A stretch of DNA of 64,000 bases from NCBI GenBank assembly GCA_033964015.1, contig CM066913.1, positions 27,492,790 through 27,556,789 of the forward strand, read 5' to 3'. The notes under the pieces are model-generated. The model saw only the letters and a program-made list of their open reading frames with translations. It was not told the DNA's origin and did no database searches. Below, in pieces: positions 22,312-33,235 of the stretch (the stretch's first letter is position 1; each line of letters starts with the position of its first letter). This stretch comes from Scolanthus callimorphus. Lineage: Eukaryota; Cnidaria; Anthozoa; Actiniaria; Edwardsiidae. A program made the position numbers and the translations under genes.

Positions 22312-24213
22312 GCTCTATTTATTTATTTTATTTACTTTGCCAGTTGCTGGATCACCGCAACAGCTTTCACAAATTACTGCGGGCCCGTGTGCCTGTTAAG
22401 CGGGGGAAATACCATGAAATACTTCATTTCAACTGACTAGAATTGTAAGGAAAGAAGCAAACTGTTGCGCGACAAGTTATGTGTTTAATGAAAAACGAGC
22501 AACAAAGCCACAATTTGTGGCTCAAAGTAGACCCGTGCTCTACTTCACGCAAGAATGTTTACAACTTGCAACAAATGTTTTTGTTGCGTGACAAGTTATT
22601 ACGGGAACGCGCAACATCGATCATCAACAAGTTGAGGGAGTTTGTGCCTTCTATATATTTTCCCGGCTTTAGTAAACCCTGCCCGAGGTTGCGGCAATTT
22701 CCCACGGTTCCCATGGTTCTTTAACGTCCCTCACGTTCCGATTAGTGAGTGCAAGTGAAAGACGGGACCTACGGTTTTACGTCTTTATCCGCGAGAACAC
22801 TTGATGCCATTCTATGCGAGCGAAGCGATCCGAAATTTTTATTATGTATTGAAGTTGAGTAGAAAACGCAAGTGATAGAGGAGTTGCTGAAAAAAGGACC
22901 TTCTCTTTAGACACGCCAAAAGAAATTAGGACCCTCCCCACAAAAATAGGAGCCCTCCGCCCCCGCTAAATAATGACACGTCCCTGCAGCTGGACTACCA
23001 AAAAGGGCGTTGCTCAAATAGGTGTTTATCTTACCCGTCAATAGAGTCCTAAAGTGATGACATCACAAACAAAATTTTTCGATTTAGCAATATTTGTCCC
23101 TCGATTTCGAAAGGGCATACCGAATGAAAGCTACACACCAAAATGAGGCAAATCGGTTGCAACGCGAACGAGCTTGGTTCAGTTCATTAAGTTCTGAACT
23201 GTATCTAAAAATACAGTGATTTGTTAAAGAAAATTATGTATTCAGTGGGCCATATCTCGGTTGAGTTTCAACCGATTCACCTCATTTTGTGCCGGCGGGT
23301 CTCATTTGCAGGTCGCAGGTCGCAGGTCACAGGTCGCAGGTCACAGGTCGCAGTCCGAGATATAAAATATTTTTTACAAGTTTCCGAGATCACACAAACT
23401 CCTGTAGTGGTTCTACCATTTTCTTCGAGCCGTATTCATAAAGCCGTATTCACGGACTGATAGAAACTTTTATTAAACTGCATTTCACTTTCTTTTGAGC
23501 GAATTAACATTTGTCTTTGGGAACGGGAAAATTTACGCGCGAAAATCAATATGTTGCTGATGTATGTATTTTATGAATGCATGCGTGAAATGCAGTTTCA
23601 TAAAAGTTTCTATCAGTCCGTGAATACGGCTTCATGAATACGGCTCGAAGAAAATGGTAGAACCACTACAGGAGTCTGCGTGATCTCGGAAACTTGTAAA
23701 AAAATATTTTATATCTCGGACTGCGACCTGCGACCTGTGACATGCGACCTGTGACCTGTGACCTGCGACCTGCGACCTGCGACCTGCGACCTGCGACCTG
23801 CGACCTGCGACCTGCGACCTGCGACCTGCAACCTGTGACCTGCGACCTGCGACCTGCGACCTGCAAATGAGACCCGCCGAATTTTGTGCATGCAACGTTC
23901 TTCGAAGTTGGTCTTTCATTATTCCTGGACTAAAATCTGAAATTCGAAATTTTTCAAAGTTGTGACGTCACACTTTAGGAATCTATGTTGCCATGCTTTA
24001 TTTTGTCTAGTAAACCGTGTTGTCATCGAGTGCTCTCTCTATCTTTCTTTTAAGGTTTGGGCTTGCCACAGCAAACCAAGCGTACTCTAGAGAGAAAACT
24101 TAACAAATGGGAGAAACTAGACTTTTAATGAGTGTGACGTCATCGTTGCGCAGCGCTATGCTGTCGTTAGGGCGCGCTCGCTCCAGAATAGGAAAGAAAT
24201 TAAGTTTGAATCA
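21905..24213. repeat. Inverted arms of about 140 bp, 2 kb apart
   Basis: The left arm (about 21905-22050) and right arm (about 24075-24213) are inverse copies. They share CTATTCTGGAGCGAGCGCGC, TAGCGCTGCGCAACGATGAC and GTTTTCTCTCTA blocks, with small differences. Between them lie the second copy of the 62-bp repeat, an unremarkable stretch (22312-23280) and the foldback element at 23293. They could be the long TIRs of a 2.3-kb element or two separate inverse copies of one repeat. Confidence 0.55.
23293..23880. mobile_element. 588-bp foldback element with AGGTCGC minisatellite in both arms, TSD ATTTTGTGC
   Basis: The whole element is one inverted repeat. The ends CGGCGGGTCTCATTTGCAG lead into a 7-bp AGGTCGC/AGGTCAC tandem array, then a TCCGAGATATAAAATATTTT block, then TTCTTCGAGCCGTATTCA and a GTGAAATGCAGTTT-like loop edge. 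The left-arm array has about six units and the right-arm array about twenty, so the arms differ mainly in repeat number. The nine bases ATTTTGTGC directly flank both ends (23284-23292 and 23881-23889). A 9-bp duplication with long TIRs is typical of Mutator-like foldback elements. Open frames over the array are repeat artefacts. Confidence 0.8.
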
Positions 24214-24936
24214 AGTGCGCACTGTTTTCTTTTTCACGGTCGTGAAAAGGCAATATTCCGTCACGTGCTTTTCACAATAATCGCGCGTTATTTTCTTTTA
24301 GGGAAACAATCATCGAACTTGCCGAAACGAAAGAATCGATAGAAGTGTCATCCCTTTTAAAGCATATCGTTATTATCATAAATATATTAAAATAAACCAC
24401 AGCATTATCAAAATAATAGAACACCTCCGTAATTTTTTTTGCTAACGTTAGATGTTGTTATGGGAGCCCTGTGTACTTTATGGAGTGTTGTTGTGAAACT
24501 TGAAACCTTTCATAACGCAGTCACTAAACTAAAGTCGTCTATTGTGGTCACCTCGCAGTAAATATGAGCGGTAGGGAAGTTCAGACGGCAAGCCCACAGA
24601 AGTTATCGCAACTCAAATGCAATTTTAAAATGACTGTTAGCTTTCCGATTCATTTCAGTGTGACGATATATTTTAGTTTTTCTTTCGGACTGAAGTCGTA
24701 TAAGCCGGCGGTTGAAGTCATCTTGGTAGGACATAAATATATCCAAGAACCGAAGTTCCAATGGCTCCAATTTTTCTTTGTAGCTCTAAATTGCTTATTC
24801 TTAGTTTTTTGGGGGAACACAGAGGAATATTTGCGACAAGACGTGGAGAAAAGTAAAATTTCAACGCAACTCATTAACGAATTCAGCTCGTCACGCACGA
24901 TAGAGAACAAGGTAAGAATTTTCATTTTGATTATAG
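24214..24936. other. No recognised gene; partial duplicate of 26460-26640
   Basis: A 144-codon frame starts at 24564 and overlaps a 121-codon frame on the other strand. I recognise no domain in either. Part of this stretch (about 24700-24860, with TAGCTCTAAATTG and GGAATATTTG blocks) reappears in diverged form at 26460-26600, on the far side of the element at 24937-26299. Confidence 0.4.
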
Positions 24937-26299
24937 CGGAACTCCCCGTGCCGAAGGCACGGAGTGGAGCCCCATACGTATCATTCAACGTCACATGAGA
25001 AAGCAACCCATCCAAGCCAAAACGATACGTTCAGCGGCTTACGAAAACATCGCGGGCTCTTATTTACGCATGCGCACTTGCGTTAGTGGCGACCCGTGTA
25101 CACAGCCAATCACAGTCCGTCTTGGATCACTGAGCGCGCGCGTCATTTTGTCCTCCAGCACAGCGCCGCGGTGCTTTGTATGACGCGTTGCTTGAGTGCT
25201 TGGCAGAGGACACGGACCGGAAGTCGCTCCTTCATTTTCCCGCCGAAATAACTCACAAAACACGCGCCCGCGTCGGCTCGCTCGAGTTTCAGACGAAATA
25301 TACGTCAAACTGAATACGTCAAACTGAGACAAACTCGTGGGTGATGAACCACGCCAAAATTTGCTCAAAATAATTCTCTAATGACTGTCAAAATACTTCG
25401 GATTCGATTCCTTCGCCGATATTTCATAATGTTGTTTAGTCATTTTGGAGAAACTATGATTGAGTTGCAAAAGATTCAAAGGCTAGATTGCAGAATACCC
25501 GGCCCACGGCGAAGCAAGACTTCGGCGTTCTTCTGAAGAAAAACAAACGACGTGTTCTTCGAATACTCATATCAGATCTACGAACAGGGAGCCAGAACTG
25601 GATTGACAATCACAGAAAATTGCAATGGTTTTAGCCGAATAATACTTATTTAGGAAAATTGGCTTTGTGCAAAAGCTTGCCAAGTAAGAATGAATTCAAC
25701 TCAACACGACGGAGACTTTCGGAGGAAAGAAACGACTTCACTATCAGTTATCGGTAAGCACAAAGCTTGAAATTGCTTCTTATGCTATTTATATTTTTAA
25801 CTTCCAAGTTTACTGCATTCCTGATGAGAAAATTCTGGCTTTACATGTAACTTTTACGTTTTGCTGCTTTAGTTGGCTCCCTCGAGGTTTCTTTTTCTCC
25901 GGCTAAACTCGAATTAAGTTAGTTTTGAGTAAGCTTGACTTTTTGGCCCTGCTTTGCCTTATAGATTATGTAAACAGGTCATTTCTGATATTCTAGCATT
26001 GATTTTCCTTTGTCACATGTTAGATTTAGTTAGTACAATGAGACAAATACTATGTCAAGTATTCTTTATTGTGGATTTCGCTGAAAATCTTATTTTTCAT
26101 TTTTATTTCAAAGAGATTATCTTTTGTCGGTCGTGAACTGCGACTTGTAAGCATATCAGAACGCGCTAATACTATCATTGCCATATAATGGTAACATGAA
26201 TTTTCTTGATTTAAACTGTAAAAGTGAGCTCCCTGTGAGTAAGACGTGGGGTGTGTATGATTGGAGTTCCGCTTTTAGGCATTGCCTAAATTTATATAT
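24937..26299. mobile_element. 1.36-kb candidate non-autonomous element with AGCGGAACTCC ends
   Basis: The left end AGCGGAACTCCCCGTGCCGA and the inverse right end GGAGTTCCGCTTTTAGGC share AGCGGAACTCC. Just inside the left end is a CCGTGCCGAAGGCACGG hairpin. At the right end is a TTTAGGCATTGCCTAAA hairpin. No coding domain is visible in the 1.3 kb between. Because related hairpins occur elsewhere in other arrangements, this could also be two nested members of one family. Confidence 0.45.
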
Positions 26300-27170
26300 T
26301 AGAATTTAAACTAAATAGGAACACAAAGATAGATTATGGTTTTCTTCACGGGATATGAGATAGATTATAGCTTTTTTCATGATCATAATATCTATATTTC
26401 CCTTCGTAAACAATGAGTTTGCCATACTTGCGGTTGAGACTGCAGACCGTGATTGTACAGTCAGATTACTAGCTGATTAATTAAAACCAAGAGGGGAAGT
26501 TCTAATGATTTCTATTTTTCTTTCTAGCTCTAAATTGACTTTTCCTAGTCTTTCGGGGAACTAAGAAGAATATTTGTGGGAAAACTTAGGGAAAAAGTAG
26601 AGTTTTCCTTCGCAAATGCCGATAATCTCGTCCGATCATCTGGGGTCAAAAGGCCTCAAGTGATGTATTTTGAAGCGCTCGGAAATATTTTTGTTTTTAT
26701 TTACCCCAATTTTTTTTTTCGATAAATAATAAGATGAATCCCTAGTCTGTTCTGAAATAAAGTCGTTGGTATTGATTTTCAAGTAACATCTATCATTTAC
26801 GACTCTTGAATTTGGTCTAAATTTCGACCCTTCGCTACCTCCGTCAATTGATAAATTAAGAAATTCTCTAAGAAATTCGAGATCAGATTAATTTCAAATC
26901 TATCAACGCCAGGGAACTCTTCGAAGGTTATACTTTAATCCCAAGTCAGATGTTTTAATAGTTGGGCTTTTGTTTTAAAACCAAGACGAGCTGAAGTAGC
27001 CGTAAATTCAGGTCATTTTGAGCGCGCGGAGGCCCCAAAATACGAAAAATTGAATTAAAAAATAACTAAAAATCCCAACGGCTTCAAACTTGCATTTTAA
27101 AATATTGCTAGCAGAGACCTTTCATTTGACAGAGTATCAAAAATTTCGAACTTTCTATCTTTCATAGGTA
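26300..27170. other. No gene seen
   Basis: AT-rich sequence with no domain-bearing frame. It contains the diverged copy of the 24700-24860 segment at about 26460-26600. Confidence 0.4.
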
Positions 27171-27174
27171 TAGG

Positions 27175-27443
27175 CGATGGTTACAGCAATCCTCTCTTAC
27201 AAATGCTGGCTTTACAAGTATGACACGCAGAGTCCTCCAGAAACTTAAGTTAAACCCTCAGCAGTACGCAGGTCACAGCTATCGCATCGGTGCAGCAACC
27301 AGTGCTGCTGCAGCAGGCCACCCGGACTGGCTTATTAAGACCCTAAAGGTCGGTGGGAATCTGACTGCTACCGAACTTATATCCGCACACCCCAAAACAC
27401 TTTAAAGGGGGCAGCACAAGCTCTAGCTAGAGTGTCAAAGTAA
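27175..27443 (+). pseudogene. Tyrosine recombinase C-terminal fragment
   Basis: This is the catalytic C-terminus of a second tyrosine-recombinase lineage. TRRVLQKLKLNPQQYAGHSYR gives the H-x-x-R (GHSYRIGAATSAAAAG), followed by HPDWLIKTL. A frameshift of one base follows, and the other frame continues as RWESDCYRTYIRTPQNTL, with the candidate nucleophile Tyr, to the TAA at 27441. The upstream core-binding domain and first Arg are not seen. Its wording differs clearly from the remnant at 89-1076, so it comes from a different family. Confidence 0.8.
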
Positions 27444-27755
27444 CTATCCCCAGTTGATTATCCCCAGTGGGAACATTAACACATAGATCGTTGCGTAGGA
27501 TATACATTATCCCATGTAAAAATCAAAGACAAAAAAAACCCAGCGGAGTTGGAAGCACCGTTTGTAACTTTTCCCCACCACATCCACTGCACTCAATGCA
27601 CATCCCCTTCCCCCCCCAAAAGACGAATTTGTAAATTAACTTCACTAGAAAGAGTGGTTCGACCACTGCTGGGATCGTTTGCCACGTTGTATGTTTTGTT
27701 TGAAGGACCCAAATCGTTGGACACTACGTCTGCCCGGTGTTCCTAAAAGTAAAAC
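27444..27755. other. No gene seen
   Basis: A short stretch between the recombinase fragment and the 122-bp repeats. It holds no recognisable feature beyond a C-run near 27610. Confidence 0.4.
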
Positions 27756-27759
27756 TGTA

Positions 27760-28105
27760 TTCCTCCGTCTTGACATTGGGTTGAGTGCATTCAAAGCAAA
27801 AATCCAACCCTTCTCCCTACCCAACCTCACGTTGGCATACCCTAGTCTTGACATGTGGAGAGGTGTCGCTTCACCACTGTATTCTCCAGTGTTGACATTG
27901 GGTGGAGCGCATTCAAAGCAAAAATCCAACCCTTCTCCCTACCCAACTTCACGTTGGCATACCCTAGTCTTGACATGTGGAGAGGTGTCGCTTCACCACT
28001 GTATTCTCCAGTGTTGACATTGGGTGGAGCGCATTCCAAGCTAAAACCCAACCCCTCACCCCACCCAGCTGCACTTTGGTAGACCCTAGTCTTGATAATA
28101 ATTTT
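27760..28105. repeat. 122-bp tandem repeat, about 2.7 copies
   Basis: Units beginning TTGACATTGGGT recur at about 27771, 27893 and 28015. Each contains GCATTCAAAGCAAAAATCCA or a close variant, then a CTACCCAACYTCACGTTGGC hairpin-like block. The first two units are more alike than the third, which is diverged and incomplete. Frames through it on both strands are produced by the repeat. Confidence 0.85.
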
Positions 28106-28402
28106 TTTTTACCATTTAAAAGCACTATCACCTTCAACCTTGGCTATCACAACCAACGTGGATACACCCCCTTTTATGGGGATAGGTCACTTCGTTCCCA
28201 TGGGAAAAGTCCCGGGCCCGAAGGTCGCACGCAAGCTTCAGATATGAACAGACTTGAGGCCCTCTCTTCGACCTCTACCACATTGGCCTAACTCTTGTTT
28301 ACTGTGTTTCTTCGTAAACATCTGTTCTACAAGAGAGTCGCGGTTGTAAACAAACAAATTCTAAGGAATGTCAATTGGAGCATTCAGCCCTAGGATTCCA
28401 AG

Positions 28403-28417
28403 ATGGCGGGCTCTCCG
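28403..28417 (+). CDS. Candidate first coding exon (five codons) with splice donor
   Basis: CCAAGATGGCGGGCTCTCCG is followed at 28418 by GTAAGT, a consensus splice donor. An ATG in a YY1-like CAAGATGGCGG context directly before a donor is typical of short first exons in animal genes. I could not identify a matching downstream exon, so this is only a candidate. It is the one place where an ordinary host gene start is suggested. Confidence 0.25.
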
Positions 28418-28423
28418 GTAAGT

Positions 28424-30945
28424 CTTATGTCTAGGTCTGTGCAAACTCGGGCATCTGTCTATATCTATCTTTATATAGAATTGAAATGTGAAAAATTCAA
28501 GGCGTAGTTATTGGTGATTTATTAAGCGGCCTTTGTTTGTCACGCAATCCATGGAGGATTCACCAGACACGTGAATCGAGCGACTTCGCTAACAACACGG
28601 CAGTGGTTCAAGCACAGGTTAAATACGAAATTAAATATTTCGGCGCAGTTTGCTTTAAATACAACCATATTTCATTTTCGGAGTTACCATGATAATATTA
28701 AACCTTTTCTTAACATTTCAGGGCTCTATTCAATTAATTTAGATGCATTTTCCACGAAAACAAAGCCCAGTTTGTTCCATATAAACAATAAGACATAGCT
28801 ATCTACTTCCCAAACAGCGCATGCAGCGCTATTCAGATGGAGACTCGATCGTGGATGGTTCGATGACTCGTGAAGTAAGCATACTCCATTCCGCACAGAA
28901 AATAAAATAACACAAAATAAATCTGAATGAAATATGGAGAAAGATATAACCACAAAATAACACTAAACTGCGTTCGGATGCAGAGTCCAATAGTCCATGA
29001 GCCAAATCTCAAAAGAGGCCTGGAAAGCGGGTTTCGTAGCACCCCCCTATGGGACATAGTGAAAATGGTATGAAATTGAAGCTCTTGAACTATATTTTCC
29101 GAATTTACTTGTTTGCCATTCTCAAATTGGAGCATGAATTAGATCGTGCCACATTTCCACAGGGGGTAGGGTTGGGGAGATTTGCTCAGCTAGATTTTTG
29201 ATTAAATTTTTTTGGTCTATAAATCGGCAACAATCTTATCAACCCAAATTTTCAGTACGTTGCTTTACTCCATTGAGTAACATAAAAACACATTCTGGCC
29301 TAAATATTGGGTTTCCATGACAACGCCATAATAATACTATTAGATTAGGATTAGGAGGAAGGACCCTGGAAAATCGCAACATAGCACATCTTCCGAGTAC
29401 GCTTGCAACTATGCTAGTTGAATAGCCACATGTCCAGGGAACCTTTTTAGCTACGATGTGTTAATGGGCTGCTTGGACATAGTGTTAGGGGCTGAAATGT
29501 TATACCCATTATGGTCCCTCTATAATTGGGCATATATTATATGTCCTTCTTGTTAAAACTTTGAATGTAAATAACTCGTTATAGTATGGTGCGATAAACT
29601 TTGGTGCGATGGGCTGAAGTATTTATATGGTGAATGTTGTTACAAATGTCTGCCAGAGTGACAAAGTTTCCATGGCAACCGTTGCAATGCGAAACTATCG
29701 TTCACCGAGAAATCTCATTAAAAATGAGAATTTCGGCGATATTTACCGTTTCGTTGATCTTTTTTCATTGGAATGATTCCTACTCATTGGTTAATTATTT
29801 CATTTGCATTAAGAGCCGGGTTGCACATAAAATGTACCTTTAAATACCTGGGTGGGCCTCCTTAAAAAGAGCCGTTAGCAACAGAATTACCTTGCTGGTG
29901 TAAATGTAACAATTTTGCGTTCGAAGCCATGACAGTAAAAAACATGCTGATTTCATTTGAGCAAAAACAAAAACATTTAACGTATGTTGATTGATTACTG
30001 TTGTACTTACGATAAACTATACCGCGGATGATGTAATTTGGCCACAAATTACAGGACAATGATGAGAAAGCTTGAAAATATATATTTTGCAAGATTACCA
30101 TAAGGTACGGCTTCTGTGACTGAGGGGCCCGAGTAATAAATTATAATTTTAATTTATCGTAAATTTGAACCTGTTCCCACAGCGCATATTCCTGGGAATT
30201 TTAGTATGTTATTCTACACAAGGTCCACATTAGTTTCCTCAAAAAGGTCTACTTTAGCAATTACTTCTAGGCTAATTCGTTCATGAACTAGACTATTTGC
30301 CCATAACAAAACTTTGGGAACAATTCAGAATGCCTTTTAAAATACGCTTTCTGGACATTTCGGCATATCCTCGCAACTCGGAAAGTGTCGCAGAATTTTC
30401 GACCATCCCACCTCCCCTTCGGCGACGTAGCTCAGCCACGCCGCGTTCTTGGTGCATCCAGCCGGTATTGCCTCGCCAAAATCGGTTTCCCATAACTTAA
30501 TCACGCAGAGATAATAAACGGCGAATTCCGGAGTGAAAATTGTTTATTTTTTCACAGTTTCCATAACTCGCCAGTTGTAACTGTATATTCATAGCCTCAA
30601 TAAAAAATGTTTGGAGCCTTGGTGAAATGCTGGCGAAACAGATACATTTGAAGCATTTCAAAGATTTGTGACGAGGTTTGTGTGCTTTGGGGATATTGAC
30701 AAATTCCCCGTCACGAAACATGCAGTACTTTTAGTAATTTGATATACGCGTATCCGAAAAAATAACGGGGCGCATTAGCGTACTAACCTGAGCACACACT
30801 GTAGTCGCTTGCTCAACTCTGATCGGTTCTTGAATGCAGCGTTCACACGGTGTACTCCACGAACTATTGAACAAAAAGTAACAGGTCAGTAGAGAAGTGT
30901 CTCTGTATCTCTTGTCCGCCTATAATGTATTAGGTCTAGGTACTA
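28424..30945. other. No recognised gene
   Basis: I searched both strands and found only short frames without domains (for example 28571-28798, 28833-29135 and 30293-30500). The sequence is AT-rich and without clear repeats. If the exon at 28403 is real, this would be intron. Confidence 0.4.
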
Positions 30946-30950
30946 GGTCA

Positions 30951-31045
30951 GTAAAATCGTTGGAAGCAAAGTACCTATTTTAGAAAAATAGGCCAAAAAC
31001 ACGACTGAAACTCTAAAATAGGCAATTTGCTTCCAACGATTTTAC
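30951..31045. repeat. 95-bp palindromic element
   Basis: GTAAAATCGTTGGAAGCAAA at 30951-30970 is exactly inverted at 31026-31045. A second inner pair is CCTATTTTAG / CTAAAATAGG. It is non-coding and likely a short foldback MITE. Confidence 0.7.
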
Positions 31046-31735
31046 TCAAACTTCAGTCAAACTTCAGTCCAACTGACTTCAATATGATTAAGGAAGTTTC
31101 GTTCAAAAATACCAGCAACTTTTTTATGAGCGGGGTTGATCTCTGAAGGGGTCCATTTAAGCTCAGATATCATTAAAAATATTGACGCTAATGGAGATCT
31201 GATAATGCGTACATATTGCCAAAAGATACCTGCTTATATTCTCCAAGATTAAAGTTCATAGCGACGACATTTTTAAAGTTGTTGACGAAAATATATTTTA
31301 TTTCTGACTTTCGCATGAGTCACCTTAAAGAGCGCTATCACACGTCTTTGTATGCTAAATATAAGGAGAACAACAGTGACAAAGAGTCGACCACCATAAT
31401 GGCGGCAAACTCGAAAGGAGAAGGAATTTTTCCTATCTTGTGTAGAGCTACAACAACAACAACAAATTCTTATTTACATATTAACACTGAACATTATATA
31501 CAAAATGAATAACAACAAAAACATGCGTTAGATATGATGCTGCCTAGAAAATAACTAACAAGCTAATCGAGCTAGGCAGCAGGGCTATATGTACGATAAA
31601 ATGAAAAGTCAGACGAGCACAAATACAAACAACACAAAACAATAAATGCAATATAGACGACCCAGGACAAAAAAACAAGCATTACGTCGGTGATGACAAG
31701 TGATGAAAGAGAAAAGGAAATGGGAGGGACTAATA

Positions 31736-31957
31736 TCAATTTAGAAAATTGGATTTGATATAAAACTTAAATTTGTTTAGGTTAAGAGATTTGAATGATT
31801 CATTTATGCTATTCCAGATTATTGCTCCTTGGAAACGAATGTTAAATTTACCATAATTAGTACGAATTGAAGGTAGAGAATAGCTTGACCTTGAGGCCAA
31901 CCTAATATTGTATTTGTGCCTTGTTCTAACGCTTGAAAAAAAGTAAAAGACTTGCAT
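31736..31957 (-). pseudogene. LINE A ORF2 C-terminal piece
   Basis: The frame reads TRHKYNIRLASRSSYSLPS, then RFQGAIIWNSINESFK and a KFKFYIKSNF ending. This is the usual C-terminal tail of CR1/L2-like ORF2 proteins. It continues the reading that is broken at 32284 by LINE B. Between 31957 and 32284 the frame carries VPQNILLQLYYSLIYSFLIS and LVWGN blocks, interrupted by stops. Confidence 0.8.
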
Positions 31958-32284
31958 TGAATTTATACATAAATATAGAATTACAATAGGAAACTATATT
32001 TTACAGAATTTGAGAATATTTAGCTTTTTGAATATAGAAGAGGAATGTTCAGTATATAAAGAAAATGTAATAATCCTCACAGCTTTCTTTTAAAGTACAA
32101 TAAGCGGTTTCAAAGTTGTTGGATAGGTATTCCCCCAGACTAAAATACCAGAAATTAAAAACGAATATATAAGAGAGTAATAGAGTTGCAGAAGAATATT
32201 CTGAGGGACACAGTGGCGGAGTTTGGATAAGAGTCCAACACCCCTAGATATTTTCTTTGACAACTGACTTATGTGCTCTTTCCA

Positions 32285-33235
32285 AGTAAGTAAGTAAGTA
32301 AGTAAGTAGTAAGCAAAGCTTTATTTATCCAAGGTAGATCCTTCAGGTAAAGACTATAATAATACTCGAGAAATCTATTTATAAATATAAGAAAGGAAAA
32401 AAAAAAAAATACTACAAATATATAAATAATAATATGAGAAGAAAAAAAAATTAATAATAATAACAAAAAAACCCTGCTTTTCAAGGATGCCGTGTCACTA
32501 AAAGGCCGTGCGTGACCCCGTCTTTAAATTTAGTTAGCGATGGAGATCGCCTCAATTCTACCGGCAAATCAAACAGTGCCGCTCCACTGTAACTAAAGCT
32601 TCGTTTACCATACTCAGTACGAGGGAGCGGCACCGTTAACTTGTTTTCAGAGTTCCTTAAATTATAACAAGAATTGTCTCGCCAGGAGAATTTGGAAGTG
32701 AGATAGCTCGGAGTAAGGTTATTGAGTGTTTTGTACATAAATAGTGATTTAGTTACTTTGCGTTGATCACTCAAATTGAACCAACCAAGCTCTTGAAATA
32801 GCGTATCGGCACCGGTATCGTAGCTAGAGAAGGTTATGATACGCGCAGCGCGATTCTGGAGCTTCTGGAGCTTATCACTTAGGCCCCCGGCACAGTCGCC
32901 CCAAACAGTACTACAATAGTCGAAGTGTGGTTGGACAATAGCATTGTACGTAGTAAGCAGGGTCTCGCGGGGAACAACAGACCGAATACGTTTAATGGCA
33001 CCAATGCCAGAAGAAAACTTTTTAGATATTCTATTAATATGTTCCTCACAGCCAATATTTTTATCGATCATGACACCAAGTGATTTCGTACAAGGTACTT
33101 GACTGACCGGAGTGCCATCAATAGCAAGACTAAGAGAACCCGGTAGGTGCGCTAATCTTTGCCAGGAGCCAATGAGAAAAAACTCAGTTTTAGTCATATT
33201 AAGTGTCAACTTATTAGCGGCTAGCCATTTTTTTT
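32285..33235 (-). mobile_element. LINE B: 5'-truncated LINE with ACTT tail, nested in LINE A
   Basis: It starts inside the RT-to-thumb region (WLAANKLTLNMTKTEFFLIG) and runs to an ACTT microsatellite tail at about 32285-32310. It sits exactly where LINE A's reading stops at LDSHLK and resumes at WKEHISQ. The boundary bases are ambiguous by a few positions because AAGT occurs on both sides. It is a different LINE from A, judging by its distinct wording at homologous positions. Confidence 0.85.
32481..33209 (-). pseudogene. LINE B ORF2 C-terminal 243 codons, uninterrupted
   Basis: This open frame covers the region after the RT palm: KSLGVMIDKN, ISKKFSSGIGAIKRIRSVVP, HFDYCSTVWGD, KLQNRAARIITFSSYDT, then SYLTSKFSWRD and RNSENKLTVPLPRTEYGKRS. 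That pattern is shared by many CR1/L2-like ORF2 proteins and by LINE D in this window. The RT active site is missing through 5' truncation, so the protein would be inactive although the frame is intact, which suggests a fairly young insertion. Confidence 0.85.

Noticed and set aside
23632..23919. AGRRSQV repeat protein in three frames on the minus strand
   Set aside because: It is a translation of the 7-bp AGGTCGC array. Open frames in all phases follow from the repeat composition.
24564..24998. 144-codon frame as a membrane protein gene
   Set aside because: It has hydrophobic stretches but no recognisable family. An overlapping 121-codon frame lies on the opposite strand, and its 3' end runs into the 24937 repeat.
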